A stretch of DNA of 64,000 nt from Pseudomonas oryzihabitans (GTDB lineage Bacteria; Pseudomonadota; Gammaproteobacteria; Pseudomonadales; Pseudomonadaceae): positions 124,001-188,000 of the forward strand of contig NZ_VDND01000013.1 of assembly GCF_007665395.1 (NCBI RefSeq). Direction: 5' to 3'. Below, piece by piece: positions 18,469-27,591 of this stretch (its first letter is position 1; each line of letters opens with the position of its first letter). Both the position numbers and the translations under genes were made by a program. The notes below the pieces were generated by a model. That model did not search any database, was not told where the DNA came from, and saw only the letters and a list, made by a program, of their open reading frames with translations.

Positions 18469-19026
18469 ATGAGCCTCGGCCGTCGGTTGGTCGATTGGCT
18501 GCTGCGCGAACACCGGGCGCGCCAGGACGAGCTGGCGCGGGTGGAAGACCCGGCACTGCTCAAGGCCGAATGGCGCGCCCAACGCCAGCGCCTGACCCTC
18601 TGGCTGGCCTCGGCGGCGCTGGGCGCCGGCCTGTTCGGCATGATCATCGGCCAACTGGTGTACCAGCGCACCCATCCCGATCCCTGGTCGGCCGAGGCGC
18701 GTCGCCCGGTCATCCTGGGCGTGGCAGCCCATCAGGATCCGGGGCGCTTCGATTTGCAGATCACCGCCGATCGCTCGCTGTTCTACGAACGCTATCGCCC
18801 CGACGGCGCCCTGAGCCTGCGCCTGCCCCGCGCGCGCTGGGACGGCGGTGAACGCCAGGGGTGGGTGGTGCGGCCGGGTGGCAGCTTTTCCTGGACGGTA
18901 CGCCAGGAGGGGCAGGACCTGAAGGTGCTGCTGGTGGGGGTTGGCGGCGCCTTGCAGGCCAGTGACCGGATCGTCGCGGAGGGCGAGGATTGGGTACTGC
19001 ACATCGAGGTCCCGCTGGCGCCCTGA
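18469..19026 (+). CDS. Hypothetical single-pass membrane protein
   Basis: 185 aa, unrecognised. N-terminal ~38 residues are charged (MSLGRRLVDWLLREHRARQD), one strong hydrophobic helix spans about 41-64 (LWLASAALGAGLFGMIIGQL), and the C-terminal ~120 residues (ADRSLFYERYRPDGALSLRLP, LKVLLVGVGGALQASDR, DWVLHIEVPL) look like a small beta-rich domain, likely periplasmic. Divergent from trmL across 72 bp. It holds the position of the conserved hypothetical gene between trmL and ntrC in other Pseudomonas. ATG 18469 chosen; ribosome site only GGGGCGAAG. Confidence 0.7.
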   Translation: MSLGRRLVDWLLREHRARQDELARVEDPALLKAEWRAQRQRLTLWLASAALGAGLFGMIIGQLVYQRTHPDPWSAEARRPVILGVAAHQDPGRFDLQITADRSLFYERYRPDGALSLRLPRARWDGGERQGWVVRPGGSFSWTVRQEGQDLKVLLVGVGGALQASDRIVAEGEDWVLHIEVPLAP

Positions 19027-19184
19027 AATGCCCCGTTATCAGGCAAAAACCGCGGATATGCACCAGAGCTGAACGTCACTCCACGGCGGTCGCAACCGGC
19101 TGAGGTCAGCCCTTCGAAGACTCAGGATGACGCCTTCATCACTGGAAAACCGCTCTGGGCCAGGGTTTGCGCTTTTCTATGGAC

Positions 19185-19277
19185 AAAAAAAGAGGCCATC
19201 ACGCGATGTGATGGCCTCAAGAAGAAAAGAGGGGATTCCCCAGCCTGCCTGTACCGAGGTCCCCAAAAGGGTAGTTA
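19185..19277 (-). ncRNA. Candidate sigma54-dependent small RNA (NrsZ-like position)
   Basis: A perfect 11-bp stem GAGGCCATCAC/GTGATGGCCTC followed on the minus strand by seven U is an excellent terminator with no gene reading into it. About 60 bases upstream is a perfect GG-N10-GC sigma54 promoter. The predicted RNA is ~93 nt, with an ACCCUUUUGGGG segment, a GGGGAAUCCCC mini-hairpin and a pyrimidine stretch CUUUUCUUCUU before the terminator. In P. aeruginosa the nitrogen-regulated sRNA NrsZ lies in the same place, just beyond ntrC. The published NrsZ is longer, so identity is inferred from position and promoter only. Confidence 0.6.
19192..19218 (-). terminator. Rho-independent terminator of the sRNA candidate
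   Basis: GAGGCCATCAC-GCGAT-GTGATGGCCTC with a seven-A run on its left, so it terminates minus-strand transcripts only. Confidence 0.9.
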
Positions 19278-19286
19278 CCTAGGATA

Positions 19287-19304
19287 TTGCAGGAGCTGTG
19301 CCAA
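19287..19304 (-). promoter_or_regulatory. Sigma54 (-24/-12) promoter of the sRNA candidate
   Basis: Minus strand TTGGCACAGCTCCTGCAA: TGGCAC-N5-CTGCA, with GG and GC exactly ten bases apart. Predicted start near 19277. No TGCACC-type NtrC site is visible in the ~150 bp upstream, which is filled by repeats. Confidence 0.65.
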
Positions 19305-19335
19305 GTTTTGGGTTGGGTGGTTTTGGGGAGATTTT

Positions 19336-19374
19336 GTAGGTTGGGTTGAGGCGGCTTCATCGCCGAAGCCCAAC
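19336..19374. repeat. GTAGGTTGGG dispersed inverted repeat
   Basis: GTAGGTTGGGTTGAG ... GAAGCCCAAC; it lies immediately upstream of the sRNA promoter, where an enhancer site would be expected. Confidence 0.8.
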
Positions 19375-19433
19375 AATGTGAAGGATGTTTAGCTGTTTAC
19401 CGAGTTTTGTGGGTAGTTCTTGTTTCGCCCCCT

Positions 19434-20088
19434 CGGGCGAGTCACTTTTGCCAGTCGCGGCTGCGCGCCCCGGACAAAACTAAGCAAAAACGCTTGCCCC
19501 GGACATCCGGCCCTCCGCTGCGCTGCGGGTCCGCTCACGCCAGTGCCGTTCCGGGGTCGGTCCAGATGGGCCGTCCCTGGCCCACTGGACCTCTCGCCGC
19601 ATCCATGCGGCTCGACCCACTCCACGACACTGGCGTTCGCCCTCCTGAGCGGGGCGGTTTTGCCAGCCTGAAAGTTTTGGTGGAAGAGCCGTAGCGTGGA
19701 CAACGGCGAAGCCTTGTCCACTGATGACGTTGGAGCTCAACTGTGGAAAACGCTACGCGGTTTTCCATGCTACGAATCACTCTGGCTCTGCCTGTAAACA
19801 CCGCAACCTCAGGCTAGCGCGCCGTCCCCGTCCGTGAGGCCGAGTTCCGGTGTCGTGGAGGGGATTGCGAGGCAGGAAGCCCCTTCGTGCCGTGCCCCTG
19901 CCACGGCGCCGGAGCGAGGGAAACGTAGCGAAGCGGAGTAACAGCCGTAGGCAGGCCCGAAGGGTGAGCGAAGCGAATCACCCGGAGCGAAGCGGAGGGC
20001 CGAAACGTGGGGACAGCGTTTTTAGTTATTTTTTTCGGGACGCGTAGTCCGGCGCGCGAAGCCGCGACTGGCAAAAGTGACTCGCCCG
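19434..20088. repeat. 655-bp element with perfect 29-bp terminal inverted repeats
   Basis: Left end 19434-19462 (begins CGGGCGAGTCACTTTTGCCA) is repeated exactly, inverted, at 20060-20088. Similarity extends outward (TTTCGCCC) and inward (AACTAA and CAAAAACGCT blocks) with mismatches. The interior has no transposase-sized open frame. It could be a non-autonomous MITE-like unit, or two copies of a common dispersed repeat in inverted orientation. Confidence 0.7.
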
Positions 20089-20158
20089 GGTGGGCGAAAC
20101 AAAACTATCAGCAAACCGCGATAATCAGCTTAGGCAGCTATAAGTCCAAACTCGAAAC

Positions 20159-20190
20159 GTTGGGCTTCGCTATCGCTCAGCCCAACCTAC
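20159..20190. repeat. GTAGGTTGGG dispersed inverted repeat (minus copy)
   Basis: GTTGGGCTTCG ... CAGCCCAACCTAC, ending six bases before the ntrC stop codon; may form the 3' hairpin of the ntrBC message. Confidence 0.8.
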
Positions 20191-20196
20191 AACAAC

Positions 20197-21627
<1,431 letters not shown>

Positions 21628-21639
21628 GCGTGCTCCTCG

Positions 21640-22704
21640 TTATTCCAGCGGCAGGAAGATGCTGAAGGCGGTGTGGCCGGGATGGCTTTCACACTCGATC
21701 AGGCCCTGGTGCTGGGTGATGATGTTCTGGGTAATGGCGAGCCCCAGGCCGGTGCCGTCGGGACGGCCGCTGACCATGGGGTAGAAGATGGTTTCCTGCA
21801 GGTCCTGGGGAATGCCCGGGCCGTTGTCGGTGATCTCCACCTTGCACACCAGGCGATGGCGGTGGTGGCCGATGGTGAACTGGCGCAGGGTGCGGGTTCT
21901 CAGGGTGACCCGGCCAAGGCGCAATTCGTTCTGCTGGGAGATGGCCTGCATGGCGTTGCGGACGATGTTGAGCACCGCCTGGATCATCTGCTCGCGGTCG
22001 ATCATCAGATCGGGAATGCTCGGATCGTAGTCGCGCACCAGGTTGATCAGGCCCTGGCTCTCCGCCTCCACCAGGCTGCAGACCCGTTCGAGGACCTCGT
22101 GGACGTTGGTGATGGCCAGCTTCGGCAGCTTGTTGGAGCCGAGCATGCGGTCGACCAGGTTCCGCAGGCGATCCGCCTCCTCGATGATGACGTTGGTGTA
22201 GTCCTTGAGTGCCTCTTCCGGCAGCTCGCGGGCCAGCAGCTGGGCCGCGCCGCGGATGCCACCGAGGGGATTCTTGATCTCGTGGGCCAGGCCGCGCACC
22301 AGCAGCTTGGTGGTCTCCTGCTTGGACAGCTGCGCCTCTTCCTTGGTGATGCGCAGCAAGCGGTCGCGCGGATGGACCTCCAGCAAGAGTAGGGTGTTGT
22401 GGCGGTCGAGGATGGGCGTCACGGCGTAGTCCACGGTCAGGCTGTTGCCCGAGGTGGAGACCAGCAAGGCCTCGCGCTTGGTGAAGGGGTGGGCATGGTC
22501 CACCGCCTGGCGCAGCGCCTGCAGGGCTTCCGGCGATTCGGTGAAGAGCTCGCTGATGAACTGGCCGTGGCTACGCTGACCGCTGATGGCCAGCAGCATC
22601 TCCGCCGCCGGGTTCATGTACTCCAGGCGCAGCTCCGCATCCAGCAGGATGACCGCGGTCGTGAGGTTGTCGAGCAGGAGTCGGTGGATGACGTCGGTAG
22701 GCAT
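21640..22704 (-). CDS. ntrB: Nitrogen regulation sensor kinase/phosphatase NtrB
   Basis: 354 aa from ATG 22704 (MPTDVIHRLLLDNLTTAVIL); an upstream in-frame ATG at 22785 would add a hydrophobic stretch not seen in NtrB. PAS sensor domain about 10-110, H-box with phospho-accepting H141 (LVRGLAHEIKNPLGGIRGAA), N-box (LNIVRNAMQA) and G-boxes (EITDNGPGIP, GTGLGLAI). A soluble kinase whose kinase/phosphatase balance is set by the PII protein. Operon ntrB-ntrC. Confidence 0.97.
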   Translation of the reverse strand: MPTDVIHRLLLDNLTTAVILLDAELRLEYMNPAAEMLLAISGQRSHGQFISELFTESPEALQALRQAVDHAHPFTKREALLVSTSGNSLTVDYAVTPILDRHNTLLLLEVHPRDRLLRITKEEAQLSKQETTKLLVRGLAHEIKNPLGGIRGAAQLLARELPEEALKDYTNVIIEEADRLRNLVDRMLGSNKLPKLAITNVHEVLERVCSLVEAESQGLINLVRDYDPSIPDLMIDREQMIQAVLNIVRNAMQAISQQNELRLGRVTLRTRTLRQFTIGHHRHRLVCKVEITDNGPGIPQDLQETIFYPMVSGRPDGTGLGLAITQNIITQHQGLIECESHPGHTAFSIFLPLE

Positions 22705-22875
22705 GAGAGGCCACAGCGCTATAGGGACGATAGGAAAATGCAAGAAGCAAACCAAGACGCCCCGAGTTAGGGCAGATAGCTGCAACGTGCACTAACAGCC
22801 GCCGCGCGGCGCCAAGCTCCCTGCCGGATTTGTATCAAGATGGTGCGCGCGCGAAAAGCGCACCAATAGGGTGCG

Positions 22876-23511
22876 TTATAGGAAGGGTAGCCAGGATTTC
22901 CTGGCTTCGGGCGGCTTCATGTCCAGCGGACATTCCGGTCGTTTGCCCCAGTCCTGGCCGGCGCAGGGATGCGCCTGGCGCTTCTGCTCCAGGGAAGGGC
23001 GCCGCAGGTGGAAGGGCTGGGCCGGGGTACGCTCCAGCACGCTGCCATCGGCGGCGAGGATTTCCGCCACCAGGCTATGGGTGCCGCGGTCCAGGTTGCC
23101 GAGGGGGAACACCGGGCTGCGGCCGACCCCGGCTTCCTTGTCGTCCAGCAACAGCCGGTAGCTGTGGCCTAGCTGCAGCTCCGGCTCGCTGACCAGGCTG
23201 ACGATGAGCTGCCCCTGCTGATCGATCACCGTGGCGTCCGGCTCCGGTACCAGGATGCGTAGCATCTGGTAGCGGAAGGGCGCCGCCTTGGGCGCTTTCG
23301 CCACCGGCGGTGGCGTCGGGCTCAGCTTGCGCGTCGGCTGGCCTTGCTGGTTGAGATTGTTGGGGGTGGTCACCGGCACCTTGGTGGCCTTCACGCCCTT
23401 GGGCGGCTGGTCGGTGTAGACGCGGTTGCCTTCCTTGTCGACATAGCTGTAGACCGCCGCCTGGGCGGGCAGCAGCAGGCAGAGCAGCAGCAGGGCGAGC
23501 AGGGGGCGCAT
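22876..23511 (-). CDS. Secreted DUF4124 domain protein
   Basis: 211 aa. Signal peptide MRPLLALLLLCLLLPAQA, then the DUF4124 motif VYSYVDKEGNRVYTDQPPKG (about 20-40), a proline/lysine-rich linker, a beta-sandwich-like region around 85-165 (VIDQQGQLIVSLVSEPEL; HSYRLLLDDKEAGVGRSPVFP) and a basic C-terminus. Function unknown. Its ATG overlaps the stop of the upstream DUF4124 gene (TGATG), so both are coupled. This pair between glnA and ntrB recurs in Pseudomonas. Confidence 0.85.
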   Translation of the reverse strand: MRPLLALLLLCLLLPAQAAVYSYVDKEGNRVYTDQPPKGVKATKVPVTTPNNLNQQGQPTRKLSPTPPPVAKAPKAAPFRYQMLRILVPEPDATVIDQQGQLIVSLVSEPELQLGHSYRLLLDDKEAGVGRSPVFPLGNLDRGTHSLVAEILAADGSVLERTPAQPFHLRRPSLEQKRQAHPCAGQDWGKRPECPLDMKPPEARKSWLPFL

Positions 23512-24029
23512 CAGCGGGCCGGACTGTTGACGCTGATGCGTTGCACGGTGACGGTCTTATCGGCGCTGGTCTGGACCACCTCGCCGTTGCCGGACACCAC
23601 CTGGGCGGCGAAGCGGTGCTCGCCGCGCTCGAGGTTGGCCACGCCGAAACGGGTGCTCTGGCCAGGATTGCCATAGGGCGCGCCGTCCACCAGCAGCTGC
23701 AGATTCTGCCCGGGACCCAGCGCCGGCTCCACGGACACGCCCACCGAGAAGGTGCCGTTGTTGGCGCGGATGGCCTCGTCATCGGGGACGTTGACCTCCA
23801 GGCGGCTGAAGGCCGGGCCGGCGGGTGCCGCCGCAGCCGGGGCACTGGGCGCCGTGGGGGCCGGGCGCGGATTGTCCACGGTGTTGGTCGGCGCCACCTG
23901 CACGGGCTTGGCGTTGGCCGAGGGCTGGTCGCTGAACACCGTGTTGCCCGCGGCATCGACCGACTTGTAGATCGCGGCCTGGGCGGAGCAGGCGAGGCAG
24001 AGCAGACAGCAGGCAAGCAGGCGAGGCAT
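23511..24029 (-). CDS. Secreted DUF4124 domain protein (paralogue)
   Basis: 172 aa. Signal peptide MPRLLACCLLCLACSAQA, DUF4124 motif IYKSVDAAGNTVFSDQPSAN, an Ala/Pro-rich linker (about 50-75), then a ~95-residue beta-rich domain (LEVNVPDDEAIRANNGTFSV; LQLLVDGAPYGNPGQSTRF) that parallels the second gene, so the two arose by duplication. Coupled to the downstream copy. Separated from glnA by the glnA terminator at 24141. Confidence 0.85.
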   Translation of the reverse strand: MPRLLACCLLCLACSAQAAIYKSVDAAGNTVFSDQPSANAKPVQVAPTNTVDNPRPAPTAPSAPAAAAPAGPAFSRLEVNVPDDEAIRANNGTFSVGVSVEPALGPGQNLQLLVDGAPYGNPGQSTRFGVANLERGEHRFAAQVVSGNGEVVQTSADKTVTVQRISVNSPAR

Positions 24030-24147
24030 GGCGGGATCTCGGCCGGGCGATGGGGATCAAGGGTAGCAGGCGCGCCGGGTGCGCAGGTAGGCAGCTCGGC
24101 CTATCCGCGGTGGCGTCGGTCGCGGCGGTTTTCCATACGCAAAGAAA

Positions 24148-24167
24148 AGGCCTCCCGAAGGAGGCCT
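24148..24167 (-). terminator. Terminator of glnA
   Basis: AGGCCTCC-CGAA-GGAGGCCT stem. On the minus strand it is followed by TTTTCTTT. Confidence 0.88.
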
Positions 24168-24187
24168 CTTTCCTTACCGCAGCGGGA

Positions 24188-25594
24188 TCAGACGCTGTAG
24201 TACAGGTCGTATTCCAGCGGGTGCACGAAGGTACGGACCTTGATCTCTTCCTCGGACTTCAGCTCGATGTAGGCATCGATGAACTCGTCGGTGAAGACGC
24301 CGCCCTTGGTCAGGAACGCGCGACCGGCGTCCAGGGCTTCCAGGGCTTCCTTCAGGCTGCCGCAGACCTGCGGGATCTTCTTGCCCTCTTCCGGCGGCAG
24401 ATCGTACAGGTTCTTGTCGGCGGCATCGCCGGGGTGGATCTTGTTCTGGATGCCGTCCAGGCCAGCCATCAGCAGAGCGGCGAAGCACAGGTAGGGGTTG
24501 GCAGCCGGATCCGGGAAGCGGGCTTCGATGCGGCGGGCTTTCGGGCTCGACACATAGGGGATACGGATGGAGGCGGAACGGTTACGGGCCGAGTAGGCCA
24601 GCATCACCGGGGCTTCGAAGCCGGGCACCAGACGCTTGTAGCTGTTGGTGGACGGGTTGGTGAAGCCGTTCAGGGCCTTGCCGTGCTTGATGATGCCGCC
24701 GATGAAGTACAGGGCGGTATCGGACAGACCGGCATAGCCTTCGCCGGCGAAGGTGTTCTTGCCATCCTTGGAGATGGACATGTGCACGTGCATGCCGGAG
24801 CCGTTGTCGCCGTACAGGGGCTTAGGCATGAAGGTGGCGGTCTTGCCGTAGGCATCGGCCACGTTGTGCACGACGTACTTCAGGGTCTGGGTCTCGTCGG
24901 CCTTCTTGACCAGGGTGTTGAACTGCACACCGATCTCGTTCTGGCCAGCGGTCGCCACTTCGTGGTGGTGGACTTCCACGACCAGGCCCATCTCTTCCAG
25001 GGCGTTGCACATGGCGGTACGGATTTCGTGGTCGTGGTCGACCGGCGGAACCGGGAAGTAGCCGCCCTTGACGCCCGGACGGTGGCCCTTGTTGCCGCTT
25101 TCGAAGTCAGCGTCGGTGTTCCAGGACGCCTGCTCGGAGAAGATCTTGAACATGGAGCCGGAGATGTCCGACTTGAACTTCACTTCGTCGAAGATGAAGA
25201 ACTCGGGCTCCGGGCCGACGAACACGGTGTCGCCGATGCCGGTGGACTTCAGGTATTCCTCGGCGGCCTTGGCGATACCACGGGGGTCGCGCTCGTAGGG
25301 CTGCATGGTCGAGGGTTCGATGATGTCGCATACCAGGATCAGGGTCGGCTCTTCGGTGAAGGGATCCAGGACGGCGGTGCTGTCGTCGGGCAGCAGGATC
25401 ATGTCGGAGGCTTCGATGCCTTTCCAGCCGGCGATGGAGGAGCCGTCGAACATCTTGCCGTGGGCGAAGAAGTCTTCGTCCAGCGCGTCACGCGCCGGCA
25501 TGGTGACGTGTTGCTGCTTGCCTTTGGTGTCGGTGAAGCGCAGGTCTACCCACTTCACGTCGTTTTCTTTGATCAGTTGAACAGCCTTCGACAT
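24188..25594 (-). CDS. glnA: Glutamine synthetase type I
   Basis: 468 aa, full length GSI-beta. MFDGSSIAGWKGI and GPEPEFFIFDEV carry metal ligands, NGSGMHVHMS is the catalytic signature, and NRSASIRIP binds ATP/glutamate. Tyr397 (KNLYDLPPEE) is the adenylylation site, so activity is under GlnE control. It condenses glutamate and ammonia to glutamine. A sigma54 promoter and NtrC sites lie in the 385-bp divergent gap with thiI. Strong terminator downstream. Confidence 0.99.
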   Translation of the reverse strand: MSKAVQLIKENDVKWVDLRFTDTKGKQQHVTMPARDALDEDFFAHGKMFDGSSIAGWKGIEASDMILLPDDSTAVLDPFTEEPTLILVCDIIEPSTMQPYERDPRGIAKAAEEYLKSTGIGDTVFVGPEPEFFIFDEVKFKSDISGSMFKIFSEQASWNTDADFESGNKGHRPGVKGGYFPVPPVDHDHEIRTAMCNALEEMGLVVEVHHHEVATAGQNEIGVQFNTLVKKADETQTLKYVVHNVADAYGKTATFMPKPLYGDNGSGMHVHMSISKDGKNTFAGEGYAGLSDTALYFIGGIIKHGKALNGFTNPSTNSYKRLVPGFEAPVMLAYSARNRSASIRIPYVSSPKARRIEARFPDPAANPYLCFAALLMAGLDGIQNKIHPGDAADKNLYDLPPEEGKKIPQVCGSLKEALEALDAGRAFLTKGGVFTDEFIDAYIELKSEEEIKVRTFVHPLEYDLYYSV

Positions 25595-25746
25595 GGTTTC
25601 CTCCAGAGGAATTTCGGCCGGGAGCGGTTGGCGGTACTCCCGGTATCAGCTGTGCCCTTGAGGGGCGCTCCCGTGCTGCCTGGTCGGTGACCGGCGTTCC
25701 ACGAAAAGCGCCCTATGCTGGCTCAGGGGCGGCTGCCTCACAAGAG

Positions 25747-25763
25747 AGCAAGTTGTATGCCAG
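25747..25763 (-). promoter_or_regulatory. Sigma54 promoter of glnA
   Basis: Minus strand CTGGCATACAACTTGCT: TGGCAT-N5-TTGCT with GG and GC ten bases apart. Predicted start near 25736, giving a ~140-nt leader. Confidence 0.8.
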
Positions 25764-25835
25764 TGCCCCTTAATGGGCAGGAGTGGCTTCCTTGCGTCTC
25801 TCGCGGCGTTTTCCGACCAGTCGATGCCGTATTTA

Positions 25836-25883
25836 TGCACCAACATGGTGCTCATAAATCGAAATTTGCACCTTAATGGCGCT
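25836..25883. promoter_or_regulatory. Tandem NtrC sites upstream of glnA
   Basis: Strong site TGCACCAACATGGTGCT (25836-25852) and weaker site TGCACCTTAATGGCGCT (25867-25883), both close to the TGCACC-N4-TGGTGCA consensus. Their centres are 31 bp (three turns) apart, about 108 and 139 bp upstream of the predicted start: the classical glnA enhancer. A third imperfect palindrome TGCCCCTTAATGGGCA at 25764-25779 adjoins the -24 element. Confidence 0.78.
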
Positions 25884-25979
25884 GGTGGTGATTTTGTCGG
25901 CTGGGTTCGAGTCCCGCTGGGAATTCAGGTATGATCTTCGCCCTTTTCTTTTGCGTTTCCCGCCCGCCGTCGCCCGTTC

Positions 25980-27434
25980 ATGAAGCTCATCATCAAGGTC
26001 TTTCCGGAAATCACCATCAAGAGTCGCCCGGTGCGCAAGAATTTCATTCGCCAGCTGGTGAAGAACATTCGTGTCGTGCTGCGCGACCTGGATCCGGACG
26101 TCCAGGTGGAGGGGGTCTGGGACAACATCACCCTGGACACCGCGGTCGGCGAGCCGCGCCTGCTGGCGGAGATGAAGCAGCGCCTGGCCTGCACCCCCGG
26201 CATCGGCCAGTTACTCGAGGTGCACGAGTATCCGCTGGGCGACTTCGAGACCATCCTGGCGCTCTGCGAGCGCCACTTCGGCGAGCGGGTCCGCGGCAAG
26301 GTGTTCTCGGTGCGCTGCAAGCGCGCCGGCAAGCATGATTTCTCCTCGATGGACGTGGAGCGCCATGTCGGCGGTGGCCTGCGCGAGCGCTGCGGCGGTG
26401 CCGGCATCGCCCTGAAGAATCCCGAGGTGAATGTCCGCCTGGAGATCCGCGACCAGCGGCTGTTCATCATCGACGAGCATCACGAGGGCCTGGGCGGCTA
26501 TCCGCTGGGCGCCCTGGAGCAGGTGCTGGTGCTGATGTCCGGTGGCTTCGATTCCACCGTGGCCGCCTACCAGATGATGAGGCGCGGCATGGTCAGCCAC
26601 TTCTGCTTCTTCAATCTCGGCGGGCGCGCCCACGAGCTGGGCGTGATGGAAGTGGCCCACTATCTGTGGGAGAAGTTCGGTCGCTCCCAGCGCGTGCTGT
26701 TCATCAGCGTGCCCTTCGAGGAAGTGGTGGGGCAGATCCTCACCCAGTGCGACGACAGCCACATGGGCGTGATCTTGAAGCGCATGATGCTGCGCGCCGC
26801 CAGCCGCATCGCCGAGCAGTTGCAGATCGAGGCGCTGGTGACCGGCGAGGCCGTCTCCCAGGTCTCCAGCCAGACCCTGACCAACCTGGCGGTGATCGAC
26901 AAGGCCACCGATACCCTGGTGCTGCGCCCGCTGCTGGCCAGCCACAAGCAGGACATCATCGACACCGCCCAGCGCATCGGCACCGCCGACTTCGCCAAGC
27001 ACATGCCCGAGTACTGCGGCGTCATCTCGGTGAACCCCACCACCAAGGCCAAGGCCATGCGGGTGGAGCACGAGGAAGGCAAGTTCGATATGGCGCTGCT
27101 CGACGCCGCCCTGGAGCGCGCCCGCTTCATCACCGTCGACAAGGTGATCGAGGAGCTGGGCAAGGACGTCCAGGTCGAAGAGCTGGCACAGCCCTTGCCA
27201 GGTCAGATCGTGGTGGACATCCGCCACCCCGACGCCCAGGAAGAGGCGCCGCTGGAACTTGCCGGCAACGAGGTGCAGGTCATGCCCTTCTTCGCCCTGA
27301 ACAGCCGTTTCAAGGAACTGGACGAGCAGCGCCAGTACCTCCTCTATTGCGACCGCGGGGTGATGAGCCGGCTGCACGCCCATCACCTGCTCACCGAAGG
27401 GTACGCCAATGTGCGCGTTTATCGTCCGGCCTAA
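25980..27434 (+). CDS. thiI: tRNA 4-thiouridine / thiamine sulfurtransferase ThiI
   Basis: 484 aa. Ferredoxin-like N-terminal domain and THUMP domain (about 1-170), PP-loop ATPase with SGGFDS near residue 186, conserved Cys346 (YCGVIS), and C-terminal rhodanese domain with persulfide Cys457 (LLYCDRGVMS). The long form with rhodanese supports both s4U8 tRNA modification and thiamine-thiazole sulfur transfer. Divergent from glnA; a TATGAT -10-like element lies at 25930-25935. Confidence 0.97.
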   Translation: MKLIIKVFPEITIKSRPVRKNFIRQLVKNIRVVLRDLDPDVQVEGVWDNITLDTAVGEPRLLAEMKQRLACTPGIGQLLEVHEYPLGDFETILALCERHFGERVRGKVFSVRCKRAGKHDFSSMDVERHVGGGLRERCGGAGIALKNPEVNVRLEIRDQRLFIIDEHHEGLGGYPLGALEQVLVLMSGGFDSTVAAYQMMRRGMVSHFCFFNLGGRAHELGVMEVAHYLWEKFGRSQRVLFISVPFEEVVGQILTQCDDSHMGVILKRMMLRAASRIAEQLQIEALVTGEAVSQVSSQTLTNLAVIDKATDTLVLRPLLASHKQDIIDTAQRIGTADFAKHMPEYCGVISVNPTTKAKAMRVEHEEGKFDMALLDAALERARFITVDKVIEELGKDVQVEELAQPLPGQIVVDIRHPDAQEEAPLELAGNEVQVMPFFALNSRFKELDEQRQYLLYCDRGVMSRLHAHHLLTEGYANVRVYRPA

Positions 27435-27591
27435 GCAGCCGGGCCTGCTGGGTGGCAGTATCCGCCACCGCCCTCCCGACCTCTTCTAGCCGTCCGGTTC
27501 CGTATCGGCCGGCCGCGTTTCGCGCGCTTGCAATCTCCAGCTGTCAGCCTGCTGGCTGAAGCTCCTTCATTTCTATACCGAGAACACCACT

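Larger units (their letters stand above)
19027..20196. other. 1.17-kb intergenic region: sRNA candidate plus repeats
   Basis: No convincing protein gene. From left to right it holds a minus-strand terminator and sRNA candidate (19185-19303), a GTAGGTTGGG element (19336), a 655-bp element bounded by 29-bp inverted repeats (19434-20088) with an internal GTGGACAAGG/GTGGAAAACG palindromic segment around 19690-19780, and another GTAGGTTGGG element (20159) abutting the ntrC stop. Several small open frames in the 29-bp-IR element have low-complexity, Arg/Ser/Pro-rich translations and no plausible domains. Confidence 0.75.

Noticed and set aside
25893..25920. GGTTCGAGTCCC resembling a tRNA T-arm upstream of thiI
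   Set aside because: No matching acceptor, D or anticodon arms can be drawn around it; isolated chance match.
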